A stretch of 64,000 bases of DNA. Source: Microbacterium cremeum (GTDB lineage Bacteria > Actinomycetota > Actinomycetes > Actinomycetales > Microbacteriaceae). The stretch's first letter is position 1. Each line of letters opens with the position of its first letter. The position numbers were made by a program, and so were the translations under genes. Shown here in pieces: positions 15,091-24,066 of this stretch. The stretch covers positions 992,001 to 1,056,000 of the forward strand of contig NZ_CP063812.1 in the NCBI RefSeq assembly GCF_015277855.1, in the 5' to 3' direction. The notes below the pieces were generated by a model. That model made no database searches. It was given only the letters and a program-made list of their open reading frames with translations, and was not told the origin of the DNA.

Positions 15091-17361
15091 TCAGTACACG
15101 CGGATGGACACCACGCGGACTTGGGGTGCGCCGTTGGTCGCGAGCGCCCGCAGCCGGAGCGCGGTCACGGCCGCGGCATCCGTCTCGTGCACGCGCTGCC
15201 GGCGGCGGTTGGCCTCCACGCGCACCACCTCGCGCCACGCACCGTTCTCCTCGACCTCGAGCGCGTAGTCGCGCAGCAGCTCGGGGAAGACGCGGTCGGG
15301 CGTGCGGTGGTGGTGGAGCGTGTTGAGCTCGACGTCCGTGTCGTCGTCGAAGACCAGACGGATGCTGCGCACCCGCTGCGGCTCGGACCACGCCAGCGTG
15401 AGCGACTCTTCGCCGGGCGCCGACGAATCGGTCCCCCGCGGTTGCGACATCCACAGGTTCGGCCCGCCGTAGTAGCGCTGGTACCCGCCGACAGCCTTCG
15501 ACTCGCCGAACGCCTCGGTCGCGGGGCTCACGCGCAGGCGCGGCGTGCGCCCGCGAAGCGGGATCGCGGGCCACGCGATGACGCTCTCGGACTCCTCGAC
15601 CGCGACGTTCGCGTCGCCGTCGGCCTGCGGACGATGGGGGAGCGCCAGCACGCCCGGGATCTGGGCCCGGCTCAGCACGACCGCCACTCCCTCCGCCGCC
15701 TCGAGCACGACGACCACGCTCTCGGGCTCCGACGGCGTCCACGACAGCGGCAGCCGCACCCACTGCGGTCCGGCGGCCGCCTGCACCGCGACCTCGACGC
15801 GTGACCGCGGATCGACGGGCACCGCGTTCTGACGGTGACCCGTCGTCCACAGCGTCGCGCCGAGCGTGGTGTCGCGCTCCACGTGCAGCAGCACGTCGAC
15901 GTGGTCGAGCCGCGGGTCGACGGGCAGCAGGATGCCGAGATCGCGTTCGAGCGCGAACGGCTCCTCCGCGGCTCCGGGCACGAGTTCCGCCGGGTCGAGC
16001 GTGCGAGCCGTGCTCGACGCCGTGACCACGGCCCGGCGCGCGAGGTCGTCGGGATCGGAATTGCGGATGCCGAAGACCGAGGCATCCTGTCGCAGCATCG
16101 TCTGCCGAAGGGCCTCGGTGTGGCCGGTCGCGAGCTCGCGCGGACGCACGCCGAGGTCGAGCGCGAGCGCCGCCCCCGTGCCCGCCGCCTCGCCGCCGGC
16201 ACCGCACGTGGCCATAACGCGCGTCGAGCCGAAAGCGACGTGCGTCGCCGAGATGTCGCGGCCCGCCAGCAGCAGGTTGGCCACGTTGCGCGAGTAGTAG
16301 CTGCGGAACGGGATGCCGTAGATGCCGTTCGAATAGCGCTGGTGCGCGCCGGCCTCGGTGGCGTACATGCCCTCGACGGGATGCAGATCGATCGACCACC
16401 CGCCGAACGCGACGGCGTCGGGGTGATCCACCTGGTCGAGGATGTCGTTCTGCGTCAGCACGTGGTCGCCGAGGAAGCGCCGGTACTCGCGCTTGCCGGG
16501 GAGCGCCCCCACCCACTCGAGGTCGAGGGTGGCCGCGTCGAAGCGGCCGGAGTTCTTGATGTAGTCCCAGATGCCGAAGATGACCGAGCGCAGCTCGTCG
16601 CGGATGAGCTCGTTCTCGTGCACGGTGTCGAGGTGGCCGCCCCACTCGATCCACCAGTAGTGCGCACCCTTGTCGCCCGACCGCAGGATGCGGGAGGTGG
16701 GGATGGGGGTCTGCGTGATGTCCTTCGCCGAGTCGGGTGCCACGAAGTCGACGGGGTGGCCGAGGTCCTTCGTATAGAAGAGGATCGTCGAGCCGAGCAG
16801 CTCGCCGTCGGCCTCCTCGGGGGCCCACGACTCGCCGAATTCGCGGGACGCCTCGCGTCCGATGCGGTACTCCGCGCCGGCGAGGTGACCCACGAGACCG
16901 TCGCCCGTGCAGTCCACGAAGTACGGGCTCGTGAACGTCGTCAGCGTCTCGGAGCCCATCGTCCAGCCGCGCACGGCGGTCACGACGCGCTCGCCGGCGA
17001 TGTCGGCCGCGTCGACCTCGCGCACGTCGGTGTTCAGGAACACCGTGATGTTCGGCTCGGCGCGCACCGCGTCGTGCACGACCTCGTCCCAGATGATCGG
17101 GTTGCCCTCGGGGTTGCGGTACTGGTTCTCGACGTAGAGCTCGCCGATCACCCCGCTCTCACGTGCGAAGCGCTGCACGCCGTGCGCGGTCGCGCCCACG
17201 ACCCACACCCGCACCTCCGACGACGAGTTGCCGCCGAGCACCGGCCGATTCCCGATGAGCGCGACGCGCTTTCCGAGCCGCGCCGCACTGATGGCGGCAC
17301 AGACCCCGGCGAGGCCACCGCCGACGACGGTGATATCGGATTCGACGTTCTGAGTGCGCAT
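15091..17361 (-). CDS. Large FAD-dependent oxidoreductase with C-terminal beta-rich extension
   Basis: A 756-aa flavoprotein of the FAD_oxidored (PF12831-like) group. The dinucleotide-binding loop is VVGGGLAGVCAAISAARLG at residues 13-31, followed by GGNSSSEVRVW. The FAD domain extends to about 430, with FVDCTGDGLVGHLAGAEYR and LLLAGRDISATHVAFGSTRV typical of the group. The remaining about 320 residues look like two carbohydrate-binding-like beta modules. No signal peptide. GAAGGAATC precedes the ATG. It lies 43 nt upstream of the secreted lyase-like gene in the same direction and downstream of a sugar importer, so it most likely oxidises an imported sugar or uronide. Its chemistry is not established. 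Confidence 0.75.
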   Translation of the reverse strand: MRTQNVESDITVVGGGLAGVCAAISAARLGKRVALIGNRPVLGGNSSSEVRVWVVGATAHGVQRFARESGVIGELYVENQYRNPEGNPIIWDEVVHDAVRAEPNITVFLNTDVREVDAADIAGERVVTAVRGWTMGSETLTTFTSPYFVDCTGDGLVGHLAGAEYRIGREASREFGESWAPEEADGELLGSTILFYTKDLGHPVDFVAPDSAKDITQTPIPTSRILRSGDKGAHYWWIEWGGHLDTVHENELIRDELRSVIFGIWDYIKNSGRFDAATLDLEWVGALPGKREYRRFLGDHVLTQNDILDQVDHPDAVAFGGWSIDLHPVEGMYATEAGAHQRYSNGIYGIPFRSYYSRNVANLLLAGRDISATHVAFGSTRVMATCGAGGEAAGTGAALALDLGVRPRELATGHTEALRQTMLRQDASVFGIRNSDPDDLARRAVVTASSTARTLDPAELVPGAAEEPFALERDLGILLPVDPRLDHVDVLLHVERDTTLGATLWTTGHRQNAVPVDPRSRVEVAVQAAAGPQWVRLPLSWTPSEPESVVVVLEAAEGVAVVLSRAQIPGVLALPHRPQADGDANVAVEESESVIAWPAIPLRGRTPRLRVSPATEAFGESKAVGGYQRYYGGPNLWMSQPRGTDSSAPGEESLTLAWSEPQRVRSIRLVFDDDTDVELNTLHHHRTPDRVFPELLRDYALEVEENGAWREVVRVEANRRRQRVHETDAAAVTALRLRALATNGAPQVRVVSIRVY

Positions 17362-17455
17362 GATTCCTTCGGAGCGGATCGGCTGGGGGGAGGGTGGGCG
17401 TGGTCGCGCCGCCAGCCCGGGACACGTGCGGCCCGGGCCGGGCAGGGGAGCGTGG

Positions 17456-18745
17456 TCAGAGCAGGCCCGAGATGGCGTTTCCGGCGGTCTTCATCGCCTG
17501 CGATGCCGACGACTGGCCGATGAGGACCGCCTGCACCTGCTCGGCGATGGCGGTCTCCATCTGCGCGTACGACGGGTACGCCCACAGCGGGCTGGGCGCC
17601 GCCGTCGACGTGACGGTCGAGGTGAACGCCTCGACGAACGCGTTCTGCGAGACGGCCTCCGAGGCGAGTGCCGCCTCGGTCGTCGGGGGCAGGCCGAGCT
17701 CGGTGAAGTACGCCTCGCTCTGCTGCGGGTCACTGGTGAGCCACTGCGCGAAGTCGGCGGCCGTGGCGGCGCCTTCGCCGTCCACCACGACGACGAGGTG
17801 CCCCCACAGCACGTGCTGCGGAGTGTCGCCGGACTTCAGCACGGGCCGTGCGATGGGCGTCATCTTGTCGCCGAGGGAAGCGTCGGGTGACTGTGAGACG
17901 ACCGACGACTTGCCCACGGGGGCGTCGTCGTACAGCGCGGTCGCACCCTGCGCGAAGAGCGTGCGGGCCGCGGCGCGGTCGACGTCCGGTGCGATGAGTC
18001 CGTCGTCGTACAGCTTCTTGTACCACTCGACGGCTTTGACGGATGCCTCGTCCCCGATCGTCGACTCGCCGTCCTCGATGATCGGCGAGCCGAACGTCTG
18101 CATCCAGACGACGATGTCCTTGAGCTGAGCGGCCTTCGTGCTGGCCGCGTAGGGGATCACGCCGATGCCCTTGAGAGCGCGAAGCCCGTCCTCGAACTCC
18201 TCGATCGTCTTCGGGGTCAGCGAGGCACCGGCCTTGTCGAACAGCTCGGCGTTGCCGATCAGGCCGACCGCGCCGATGGTCCACGGCAGGCCCAGCTGCT
18301 TGCCGTCGAGCGACCCGGCGCCCAGCGCGGCGTCGGTGTAGCCGCGCCCCTGGGCGAGGGCGGAGAGGTCGGTCAGCTTGCCGAGCGCGGCCAGAGCCGA
18401 CAGCCACGCGACGTCGAGCTGAGCCGCGCCGGCGAACTGGCCGCCCCGCACCTGGAGGGTGAGCTGGTTCAGGTACTCGTTGTACGGGTAGGTGCTGGTG
18501 TCGATCGCGATGCCGTCGGACTTGGCGAAGGCGTCGAGCGCCGACTGCACGGCGGGCTTGGCCGCCTCCTCCGACAGGCTCCACGACGCGAACGCGAAGT
18601 CCGTCGGGGTACCGGCGCCCCCGGGCGTGGCCGCCGGACCGGACGAGCCGTCGGGGGCGCAGCCGGCCAGGCCGAGCACGGCAGCGCCGCCGAGCCCGAG
18701 CACCGAGTACCGCAGCATCGAGCGCCGCGAGATTTCCGTTGCCAT
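17456..18745 (-). CDS. CUT1 ABC importer sugar-binding lipoprotein
   Basis: A 429-aa extracellular solute-binding protein. The N-terminus SRRSMLRYSVLGLGG is Tat-like, and the lipobox LAGC ends at Cys28, so it should be a lipid-anchored surface protein. The rest is the family-1 binding fold (two lobes, with FASWSLSEEAAKPAVQ near the N-terminus of the mature chain). GAAGGAGAA precedes the ATG. It is the first-transcribed importer gene after the permeases at 19678-20613 and 18788-19681, all on the minus strand. The likely ligand is an oligosaccharide released by the neighbouring secreted enzyme. Confidence 0.88.
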   Translation of the reverse strand: MATEISRRSMLRYSVLGLGGAAVLGLAGCAPDGSSGPAATPGGAGTPTDFAFASWSLSEEAAKPAVQSALDAFAKSDGIAIDTSTYPYNEYLNQLTLQVRGGQFAGAAQLDVAWLSALAALGKLTDLSALAQGRGYTDAALGAGSLDGKQLGLPWTIGAVGLIGNAELFDKAGASLTPKTIEEFEDGLRALKGIGVIPYAASTKAAQLKDIVVWMQTFGSPIIEDGESTIGDEASVKAVEWYKKLYDDGLIAPDVDRAAARTLFAQGATALYDDAPVGKSSVVSQSPDASLGDKMTPIARPVLKSGDTPQHVLWGHLVVVVDGEGAATAADFAQWLTSDPQQSEAYFTELGLPPTTEAALASEAVSQNAFVEAFTSTVTSTAAPSPLWAYPSYAQMETAIAEQVQAVLIGQSSASQAMKTAGNAISGLL

Positions 18746-18787
18746 GAGTTCTCCTTCGAATCGGATGAGGGTGATGCGGGATGGACG

Positions 18788-19681
18788 TCAGCCTTTGACC
18801 GCGCCGGCCGTGATGCCGCCGACGAGGTAGCGCTGGAGGAGGATGAAGGCCACGCACACCGGCACCGACACGATGAGCGATGCCGCCATGAGCGCCGGCC
18901 ACGAGGTGCTGGCCTCCGAGATGAACGTGTTCACGAGCCCGGGGGGAAGGGTCTGCCGGTCGGGGCCGGCGAGGGTCAACGCGAAGATGAAGTCGTTCCA
19001 GCCGCGGACGAAGGCGAAGAGCCCGGCCGCGACGAGGCCCGGTGCGGCGAGGGGGAACACGATGGAGTGGAAGATCCGCCATGGCCCGGCGCCGTCGATC
19101 CGGGCGGCCTCGATGAGGTCGTCGGGCAGCGCGTCGAAGAAGCCCTTCAGCATCCACACGCACAGCGGCAGCGTGAATGTCGTGAACGACAGGATGAGCG
19201 CGAGGTAGGTGTTGAGCAGTCCGAACTGAGCGAACACCAGGTACAGGGTCACCAGCAGCAGGGCCTGGGGGAACATCTGGCTCGACAGCACGAAGTACAT
19301 GAGCGACTTGCGGCCCGCGAAACGGTACTTCGAGAACGCGTAGCCCATGTACATCGACACCGCGACCGCCAGCACCGCGGTGATGACCGAGACGATCACG
19401 CTGTTGCGCAGGTAGCCGAAGATCAGTGGGTTGCCGAGCACCGTGGCGTAGTGATCGAAGCTGATCTCGCGGGGGAACAGCGTCGGCGGGAACGTGAACA
19501 CCAGGTTCGTGGGCGTGAGCGAGGTGACCAGCAGCCAGTACACCGGCGCGAACCCGAAGAGCGCGATGACCGCGAGCGAGATCCACATGCCCCAGCGGAT
19601 GCGGCCCCGGCGGCGGCGCGTGATCGGCGGTGCGGCGTCCTCAGAGGTGAGCACCGGGGGTGCGGGGGCGATGGTGCTCAT
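18788..19681 (-). CDS. CUT1 ABC importer permease, MalG type
   Basis: A 297-aa inner-membrane permease with about six hydrophobic segments. The EAA-type loop EAARIDGAGPWRIFHSIVFP, which contacts the ATPase, lies near residue 190. The start is MSTIAPAPPV at 19681, whose ATG overlaps the upstream permease's stop by 4 nt (ATGA), indicating translational coupling. Much longer in-frame extensions upstream are not real because they run through the upstream permease. No ATPase gene is in the cluster. Confidence 0.9.
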   Translation of the reverse strand: MSTIAPAPPVLTSEDAAPPITRRRRGRIRWGMWISLAVIALFGFAPVYWLLVTSLTPTNLVFTFPPTLFPREISFDHYATVLGNPLIFGYLRNSVIVSVITAVLAVAVSMYMGYAFSKYRFAGRKSLMYFVLSSQMFPQALLLVTLYLVFAQFGLLNTYLALILSFTTFTLPLCVWMLKGFFDALPDDLIEAARIDGAGPWRIFHSIVFPLAAPGLVAAGLFAFVRGWNDFIFALTLAGPDRQTLPPGLVNTFISEASTSWPALMAASLIVSVPVCVAFILLQRYLVGGITAGAVKG

Positions 19682-20613
19682 CGGCGGGCTCCCTTCTCGC
19701 CGCGCTCGGAGAGCCAGACGTACAGCACCACGAGGACCGTGAGCAGCGCCATCCAGAGGATGCCGAGCGCGCCGGCGTGGCCGAGGTCGTAGCCCTTGAA
19801 GGCGGTGTCGTACACCTCGGTGGCGAACGTGCTCGTCGTCCCGGCCGGGCCGCCGCCGGTGAGCACGAAGATGGTGTCGAAGTGCTGGAAGTTCCAGATG
19901 AACTCCAGCAGGATGACCAGTCCCGCCACGCCGCGGATGTGCGGCCAGGTGACGGCGAAGAACCGCCGGATGGTGCCGGCGCCGTCCATCGAGGCGGCCT
20001 CGTGGAGCTCTCCCGGCACGGTCTGCAGCGCCGCGAGCATCATCACCATGATCCAGGGGAACGTGTTCCACGTCTTCGCGATGATCAGTGCCGCTCGTGC
20101 CGTGTCGGTCTGGAAGAGCCACGCCACCGGGCTGTCGATCGCTCCCAGAGTGATCAGCATCCCGTTGAGGACGCCGTAGTTGGCGTCGAAGATCCACATC
20201 CACAGGAACGAGACGACGACGCCCGGGATGAGCCAGGGGATGAGGAACGCGCCGCGGAGGAATCGCTGGCCCGGGAAACGCTGGTTCAGCACGAGCGCGA
20301 GCGCGAGGCCGATCAGGAAGGGCGCCACCGTCGCGCCGACGGTGAAGATGAGCGTCTGCTGGACCAGGCGGCCGAAGTCGTCGGTGAGAACGGCGAGGAT
20401 GTTGTCGAGCCCGACGAAGGTCATGCCCGGGTACAGCAGGCTCTCGTCGAAGAACGCCGAGACCAGTGACCGGATGAGCGGGTACAGCACGATCGCGCAC
20501 AGCAGCACGACGCCCGGAAGCAGCAGGAAGGTCAGGAAGGTGCGCTCGCTGAGGGGCGCGCCGCGCTTTCGCCGAGCAGCGGTGTCGGGAGCCACCACGC
20601 TGGATGAGGTCAT
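19678..20613 (-). CDS. CUT1 ABC importer permease, MalF type
   Basis: A 311-aa membrane permease with about six transmembrane segments beginning at LTFLLLPGVVLLCAIVLYPL. The cytoplasmic coupling loop is HEAASMDGAGTIRRFFAVTWP. I start at MTSSSVVAPD (20613), preceded by GGACGA; the frame is open further upstream to 20697, but that stretch has basic, non-membrane residues and overlaps promoter sequence. This is the promoter-proximal gene of the importer/oxidoreductase/lyase operon, which reads toward 13089. Confidence 0.9.
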   Translation of the reverse strand: MTSSSVVAPDTAARRKRGAPLSERTFLTFLLLPGVVLLCAIVLYPLIRSLVSAFFDESLLYPGMTFVGLDNILAVLTDDFGRLVQQTLIFTVGATVAPFLIGLALALVLNQRFPGQRFLRGAFLIPWLIPGVVVSFLWMWIFDANYGVLNGMLITLGAIDSPVAWLFQTDTARAALIIAKTWNTFPWIMVMMLAALQTVPGELHEAASMDGAGTIRRFFAVTWPHIRGVAGLVILLEFIWNFQHFDTIFVLTGGGPAGTTSTFATEVYDTAFKGYDLGHAGALGILWMALLTVLVVLYVWLSERGEKGARR

Positions 20614-20722
20614 CGTCGTCCTTCGGGATTCGGGAACCGGGGTCGGCAGCGACCCGCGGCGACGGCACGATCGTTCCGTGCCGACTACAGAGTGCACGAC
20701 CTGCGCATTTCATGCAAGCGCT

Positions 20723-20737
20723 ATGCACTATGTGCAT
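20723..20737. promoter_or_regulatory. Palindrome in the IclR/importer divergent promoter
   Basis: ATGCAC (20723-20728), TAT, GTGCAT (20732-20737) is an exact inverted repeat, with extra TGCGCA, CATGCA and GTGCAT half-sites at 20702-20752. It sits at the -35 position of a possible -10 CATACT (20749-20754) for the IclR gene, so an IclR dimer here could block both directions. Confidence 0.6.
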
Positions 20738-20793
20738 AGAATGTGGTGCATACTGGGAGAGGCCCAACGACGGGTCGCGCGAACGGAGGCACG

Positions 20794-21567
20794 ATGCCCG
20801 CGGAAAAGGGTGCGAATCAGAGCGTCGAGAAAGCGATCTCGGTGCTGGAGTCGTTCGCAGGCGGCGAGCCGATGCGGGTGGGCGACGTCGCCCGGGCCGC
20901 CGGGATCGGCCAGTCGACGGCATCCCGTCTTCTGGCCACGCTCGAGGCGGGCGGTCTGGTCGAGCGGGATCCGCAGACCACGCTCTACTTCCTGGGGTCC
21001 GAGCTGCTCACCCTCGCCGGAGTGGCGATCAACCAGAACCGGGTGCATCGCGTCGGCCGCCAGATCGCGCAGAATCTCGCCGGGCAGCTGGGCCTCGGCG
21101 TGAACATCGCGCTCCTGCGCGACACCGAGCTCGTGTATCTCTGCAACTTCGAAGGGCCGCGCTCGCCCAAGTCGCACACGCTCATGGGGCAGCGGGTGCC
21201 GCTGCACGCGACGAGCATCGGCAAGTCCACGCTCGTGGGCACCTCGCGCGAGAAGCGGACGAAGCTGATGCCCGAGCTGGTGAGGTTCACCGAGGCGACC
21301 ATCACGTCGCACGAGGCGCTCGACCGCGAGGTCGCGCTGATCTCGCGGCGCGGATACGCGACCGAGGTCGAGGAGTTCGTGCTCGGCCGTGCCTCCGTCG
21401 CCGCGCCGATCCTCGACCAGTTCGGCAGGATCACCGCGGCGGTGTCGATCTCCGGCCCGCGCACCACGATCGACCTCGAGACCCGCGAGGCCGAGCTCGG
21501 CCGCATCGTGATCGAGACCGCCGACCGCATCAGCTCCGGCCTCGGCTACCAGGGCCCGGCCGGCTGA
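20794..21567 (+). CDS. IclR-family regulator of the adjacent glycan locus
   Basis: A 257-aa regulator. Residues about 8-68 are the winged helix (VGDVARAAGIGQSTASRLLA is the recognition part) and about 80-255 the IclR effector domain, with LHATSIGKSTLVG in the ligand pocket region. The start MPAEKG at 20794 has GGAGG 5 nt upstream; a longer frame from 20743 overlaps the operator. It is divergent from the importer operon at 20613. Control of that operon in response to an aromatic, uronate or sugar-acid ligand is inferred from family habit and layout. Confidence 0.9.
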   Translation: MPAEKGANQSVEKAISVLESFAGGEPMRVGDVARAAGIGQSTASRLLATLEAGGLVERDPQTTLYFLGSELLTLAGVAINQNRVHRVGRQIAQNLAGQLGLGVNIALLRDTELVYLCNFEGPRSPKSHTLMGQRVPLHATSIGKSTLVGTSREKRTKLMPELVRFTEATITSHEALDREVALISRRGYATEVEEFVLGRASVAAPILDQFGRITAAVSISGPRTTIDLETREAELGRIVIETADRISSGLGYQGPAG

Positions 21568-21600
21568 CACCCAGCGACCCCCGGTGTCGGCAGGCGGGCG

Positions 21601-21606
21601 TAACCT
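21601..21606 (+). promoter_or_regulatory. -10 hexamer for leaderless Nudix gene
   Basis: TAACCT ends 6 nt before ATG 21613, with no RBS and only 33 nt after the IclR coding end. Confidence 0.55.
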
Positions 21607-21612
21607 GAACGG

Positions 21613-22350
21613 ATGCCGGTGCCTCCCTCCTCGCCGACACGCCGTGCGCTCAGCGCACGCACGCAGCTGCTCGCGCTCGCCGAGGCGGCCGCGGCGGCAC
21701 GGGGGCGTGACGGGTTCGCGGCGTTCGTCGGCCTGCCGACGCCCGCGGACTCGCGCCCGGCGGCCGTGCTCATCCTGTTCGGAGCGCTGGATTCGCTGCC
21801 GAGCGACCATGACGCGCAGTCCGGTGCCGTCTCACGCGACCTCGACGTGCTGCTCCTGGCTCGCGCCACGACCCTGCGCTCCCACCCGGGGCAGGTCGCC
21901 TTCCCGGGAGGTCGGGTCGACCCCGGCGATGACGGACCCGTCTCGGCGGCGCTGCGCGAGGCCCGGGAAGAGACCGGACTCGACACCGCCGGCGTCGAAG
22001 TCCTCGGCAGCCTCGAGAACATCCCGCTCCTGTACTCGAATCACCTGGTGACGCCGGTCCTGGCGTGGTGGCGGCATCCGTCACCGGTCCGCGTCGTCGA
22101 CGAGGCCGAGTCCGCTGCGGTGTTCCGCGCCCCCGTCGCCGACCTCCTCGACCCCGCGAACCGCGGCTCGACGGTGATCCGCCGCGACGGGCAGGAGTGG
22201 CGCGGCCCCGGGTTCCTGGTGCATCACGCGACCGGCGAGCATCTGGTGTGGGGCTTCACGGGCATGGTTCTCGACGGGCTCTTCGACCGACTCGGCTGGA
22301 CCGAGCCGTGGGATGCCGATCGCGAGCTCCCGCTCGAGCTGCCGGACTGA
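21613..22350 (+). CDS. Nudix hydrolase, CoA-pyrophosphatase-like
   Basis: A 245-aa Nudix protein. The Nudix box spans about residues 99-121: GGRVDPGDDGPVSAALREAR followed by EETGL, with the REAREE glutamates binding metal. The preceding LRSHPGQVAFPGGR matches the UPF0035/NudL signature of CoA diphosphatases, which split coenzyme A into 3',5'-ADP and 4'-phosphopantetheine. The 20-residue N-terminal helix and C-terminal about 100 residues fit actinobacterial members. It converges on the DUF2510 gene, so it forms a single transcript. Confidence 0.85.
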   Translation: MPVPPSSPTRRALSARTQLLALAEAAAAARGRDGFAAFVGLPTPADSRPAAVLILFGALDSLPSDHDAQSGAVSRDLDVLLLARATTLRSHPGQVAFPGGRVDPGDDGPVSAALREAREETGLDTAGVEVLGSLENIPLLYSNHLVTPVLAWWRHPSPVRVVDEAESAAVFRAPVADLLDPANRGSTVIRRDGQEWRGPGFLVHHATGEHLVWGFTGMVLDGLFDRLGWTEPWDADRELPLELPD

Positions 22351-22401
22351 CCGTCGCCGCCACCCGCGGACCGCGTGAGCCGCCGGCCCCGGCAGCGGCC
22401 C

Positions 22402-22986
22402 TCACCCGTACCGGTAGTGCTCGGCGCTCGCGTTCACCCATCCGGTGAAGCGCCGCGCCTCGGTCTCGTCGCCCGGCGGCACCGGCGCGACCCACACCTG
22501 GGCGCCCGCGATGACGAGGTGCAGGCGCGAGCGGTCGACGGCGCGGTTCAGCGCGCGCGGCGTCACCGGCCCGCCGGGGCCGAACAGACGCCGCTCGACC
22601 GCGGTCCGCGTGAAGTCCGGTCGCCGCAGCAGCGCGTCGCCGGTGTCGACGGATGCCGAGACCTGACCGACGGGCTGGCTCAGGTCGCCGAAGTGGATCC
22701 AGCGGCCGTCGATCACGACTCCCGCGAGCTGCTGCTCCTCGCCGCTGTACCGCACCGCCGTCGTCCAGCGCCGCCCGTCCCACCAGCGCTGCCGCCCCCG
22801 CTGGTCGTCGTACCAGCCGGCGTCCGCCGTGCCCGCGGCGGCGGGTCCGGCATCCGTCCGCAGCTCGGTGCGGGGGTCGCGCAGGTCGATGAACTCCTCG
22901 GTCCATCGCGTGCCGTCCCACCAGCGCTGCTTGCCGGTGCCGTCGTCGTACCACCCGGGCGGGGGAGGAGGTGTGGAAGCCGCCAT
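22402..22986 (-). CDS. Protein with two DUF2510 repeats
   Basis: A 194-aa protein with two copies of the short DUF2510 module at about residues 8-32 and 55-80 (PPGWYDDGTGKQRWWDGTRW and DAGWYDDQRGRQRWWDGRRW). DUF2510 is common in Actinobacteria, usually at the N-terminus of membrane proteins; this one has no membrane segment. The C-terminal 110 residues look like a small alpha/beta domain I do not recognise (RWIHFGDLSQPVGQVSASVD region). I start at MAASTPPPPPG because a -10 hexamer lies 7 nt upstream; a far longer upstream frame opposes the esterase gene and is spurious. Confidence 0.8.
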   Translation of the reverse strand: MAASTPPPPPGWYDDGTGKQRWWDGTRWTEEFIDLRDPRTELRTDAGPAAAGTADAGWYDDQRGRQRWWDGRRWTTAVRYSGEEQQLAGVVIDGRWIHFGDLSQPVGQVSASVDTGDALLRRPDFTRTAVERRLFGPGGPVTPRALNRAVDRSRLHLVIAGAQVWVAPVPPGDETEARRFTGWVNASAEHYRYG

Positions 22987-22993
22987 GTCTCCG

Positions 22994-22999
22994 AGACTA
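22994..22999 (-). promoter_or_regulatory. -10 hexamer for leaderless DUF2510 gene
   Basis: TAGTCT on the minus strand ends 7 nt before the ATG at 22986; this spacing is one longer than at the other leaderless starts. Confidence 0.5.
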
Positions 23000-23040
23000 G
23001 AACGAACCCGGCGCCGAGAAACCGGGTGACCGAAACCGGA

Positions 23041-23046
23041 TAGCAT
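23041..23046 (+). promoter_or_regulatory. -10 hexamer for leaderless esterase gene
   Basis: TAGCAT ends 6 nt before ATG 23053. It lies about 40 nt from the opposing DUF2510 hexamer, so the two promoters are back to back. Confidence 0.55.
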
Positions 23047-23052
23047 CGTCCG

Positions 23053-24018
23053 ATGCGGAGCACGCCGCCCGAGCCGTTCCACCCCGACCTGAAGGCCGCG
23101 AGGTGGCTGCCGCTCGTGAGCGCCGGCCCGCGCAAGCTGTGGATGTTCCGCCTCTCTCCTCCCGGCATCCGACCCGACCCCGCCGTCGATGTGACGACGG
23201 TGCCCTTCACGGGTCCGGGCGGCGCGATGCCGTATCGGGTGTTCCGCCCGACGCCCGGCAGTGCCGGCACCGCACCGGTCCCCGCACTGCTGTGGATCCA
23301 CGGCGGCGGCCTGATCCTCGGTGCGCCGCAGCAGGATGACGCGAGCAACCTCGCGCTCTCCCGCGGACTGGGGATCGCGGTGTTCTCGGCCTCGTACCGC
23401 CTCGCCCCGGAGCACCCGGCGCCGGCCGCCCTCGACGACCTCGTCGCGGGGTTCCGCGAGCTCGTCGCGCGCGCGGACGAGTTCGGCATCGACCCGGAGC
23501 GGATCGCGGTCGGCGGAGCGAGTGCGGGCAGCGGACTGGCGGCCGCCCTTGCTCAGCGCCTGCTCGACGAGGGCGGCCCGCAGCCGGTGTTCCAGCTCCT
23601 CGTGTACCCGATGCTCGATGATCGCACCGCGCTGCGCGACGACGTGGACCCCCGTCACATGCGCCTGTGGTCGCCCGAGAGCAACCGCTTCGCGTGGTCG
23701 GCATACCTCGGACCGGATGCCGATGCCTCCGGCATCCGGTCGTCCGTCGTCCCCGCGCGCAGGGAGGACCTCACCGGGCTGCCGCCGGCGTGGATCGGGG
23801 TCGGCACGCTCGACCTGTTCCACGACGAGGACGTCGAGTACGCGCGCCGCCTGCAGGAGGCCGGGGTCCCGTGCGAACTGAACGTCGTGCCAGGTGCCTT
23901 CCACGGATTCGATGCGGTCTTCCGGCGGGCGGGGGTGAGTCGCGCCTTCCACGCCGAGTGGGCACGCGTGCTGCGGCAGGCGTTCGGCCTCGACGACCAC
24001 GCCCGCACCGCGGGCTGA
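23053..24018 (+). CDS. HSL-type alpha/beta-hydrolase esterase
   Basis: A 321-aa hormone-sensitive-lipase-family esterase. The oxyanion-hole motif HGGG is at 83-86 (WIHGGGLILG), the nucleophile S157 is in GASAG, the acid lies in the GTLDLFHDEDVE segment, and the histidine is in PGAFHGFD near residue 285. These enzymes hydrolyse short acyl esters in the cytosol. No signal peptide. The gene ends 60 nt before the promoter of the methyltransferase leader and has no evident functional tie to it. Confidence 0.9.
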   Translation: MRSTPPEPFHPDLKAARWLPLVSAGPRKLWMFRLSPPGIRPDPAVDVTTVPFTGPGGAMPYRVFRPTPGSAGTAPVPALLWIHGGGLILGAPQQDDASNLALSRGLGIAVFSASYRLAPEHPAPAALDDLVAGFRELVARADEFGIDPERIAVGGASAGSGLAAALAQRLLDEGGPQPVFQLLVYPMLDDRTALRDDVDPRHMRLWSPESNRFAWSAYLGPDADASGIRSSVVPARREDLTGLPPAWIGVGTLDLFHDEDVEYARRLQEAGVPCELNVVPGAFHGFDAVFRRAGVSRAFHAEWARVLRQAFGLDDHARTAG

Positions 24019-24066
24019 CCCAAGCCCCGCGAGCGTGCATCCGCTCCGGCGCACCGGCCGGCCGGG

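Noticed and set aside
19682..20923. N-terminal extension of the MalG-type permease far upstream
   Set aside because: The extended part runs through the whole upstream permease and has no membrane or protein-like pattern; ATG 19681 overlapping that gene's stop is the natural start.
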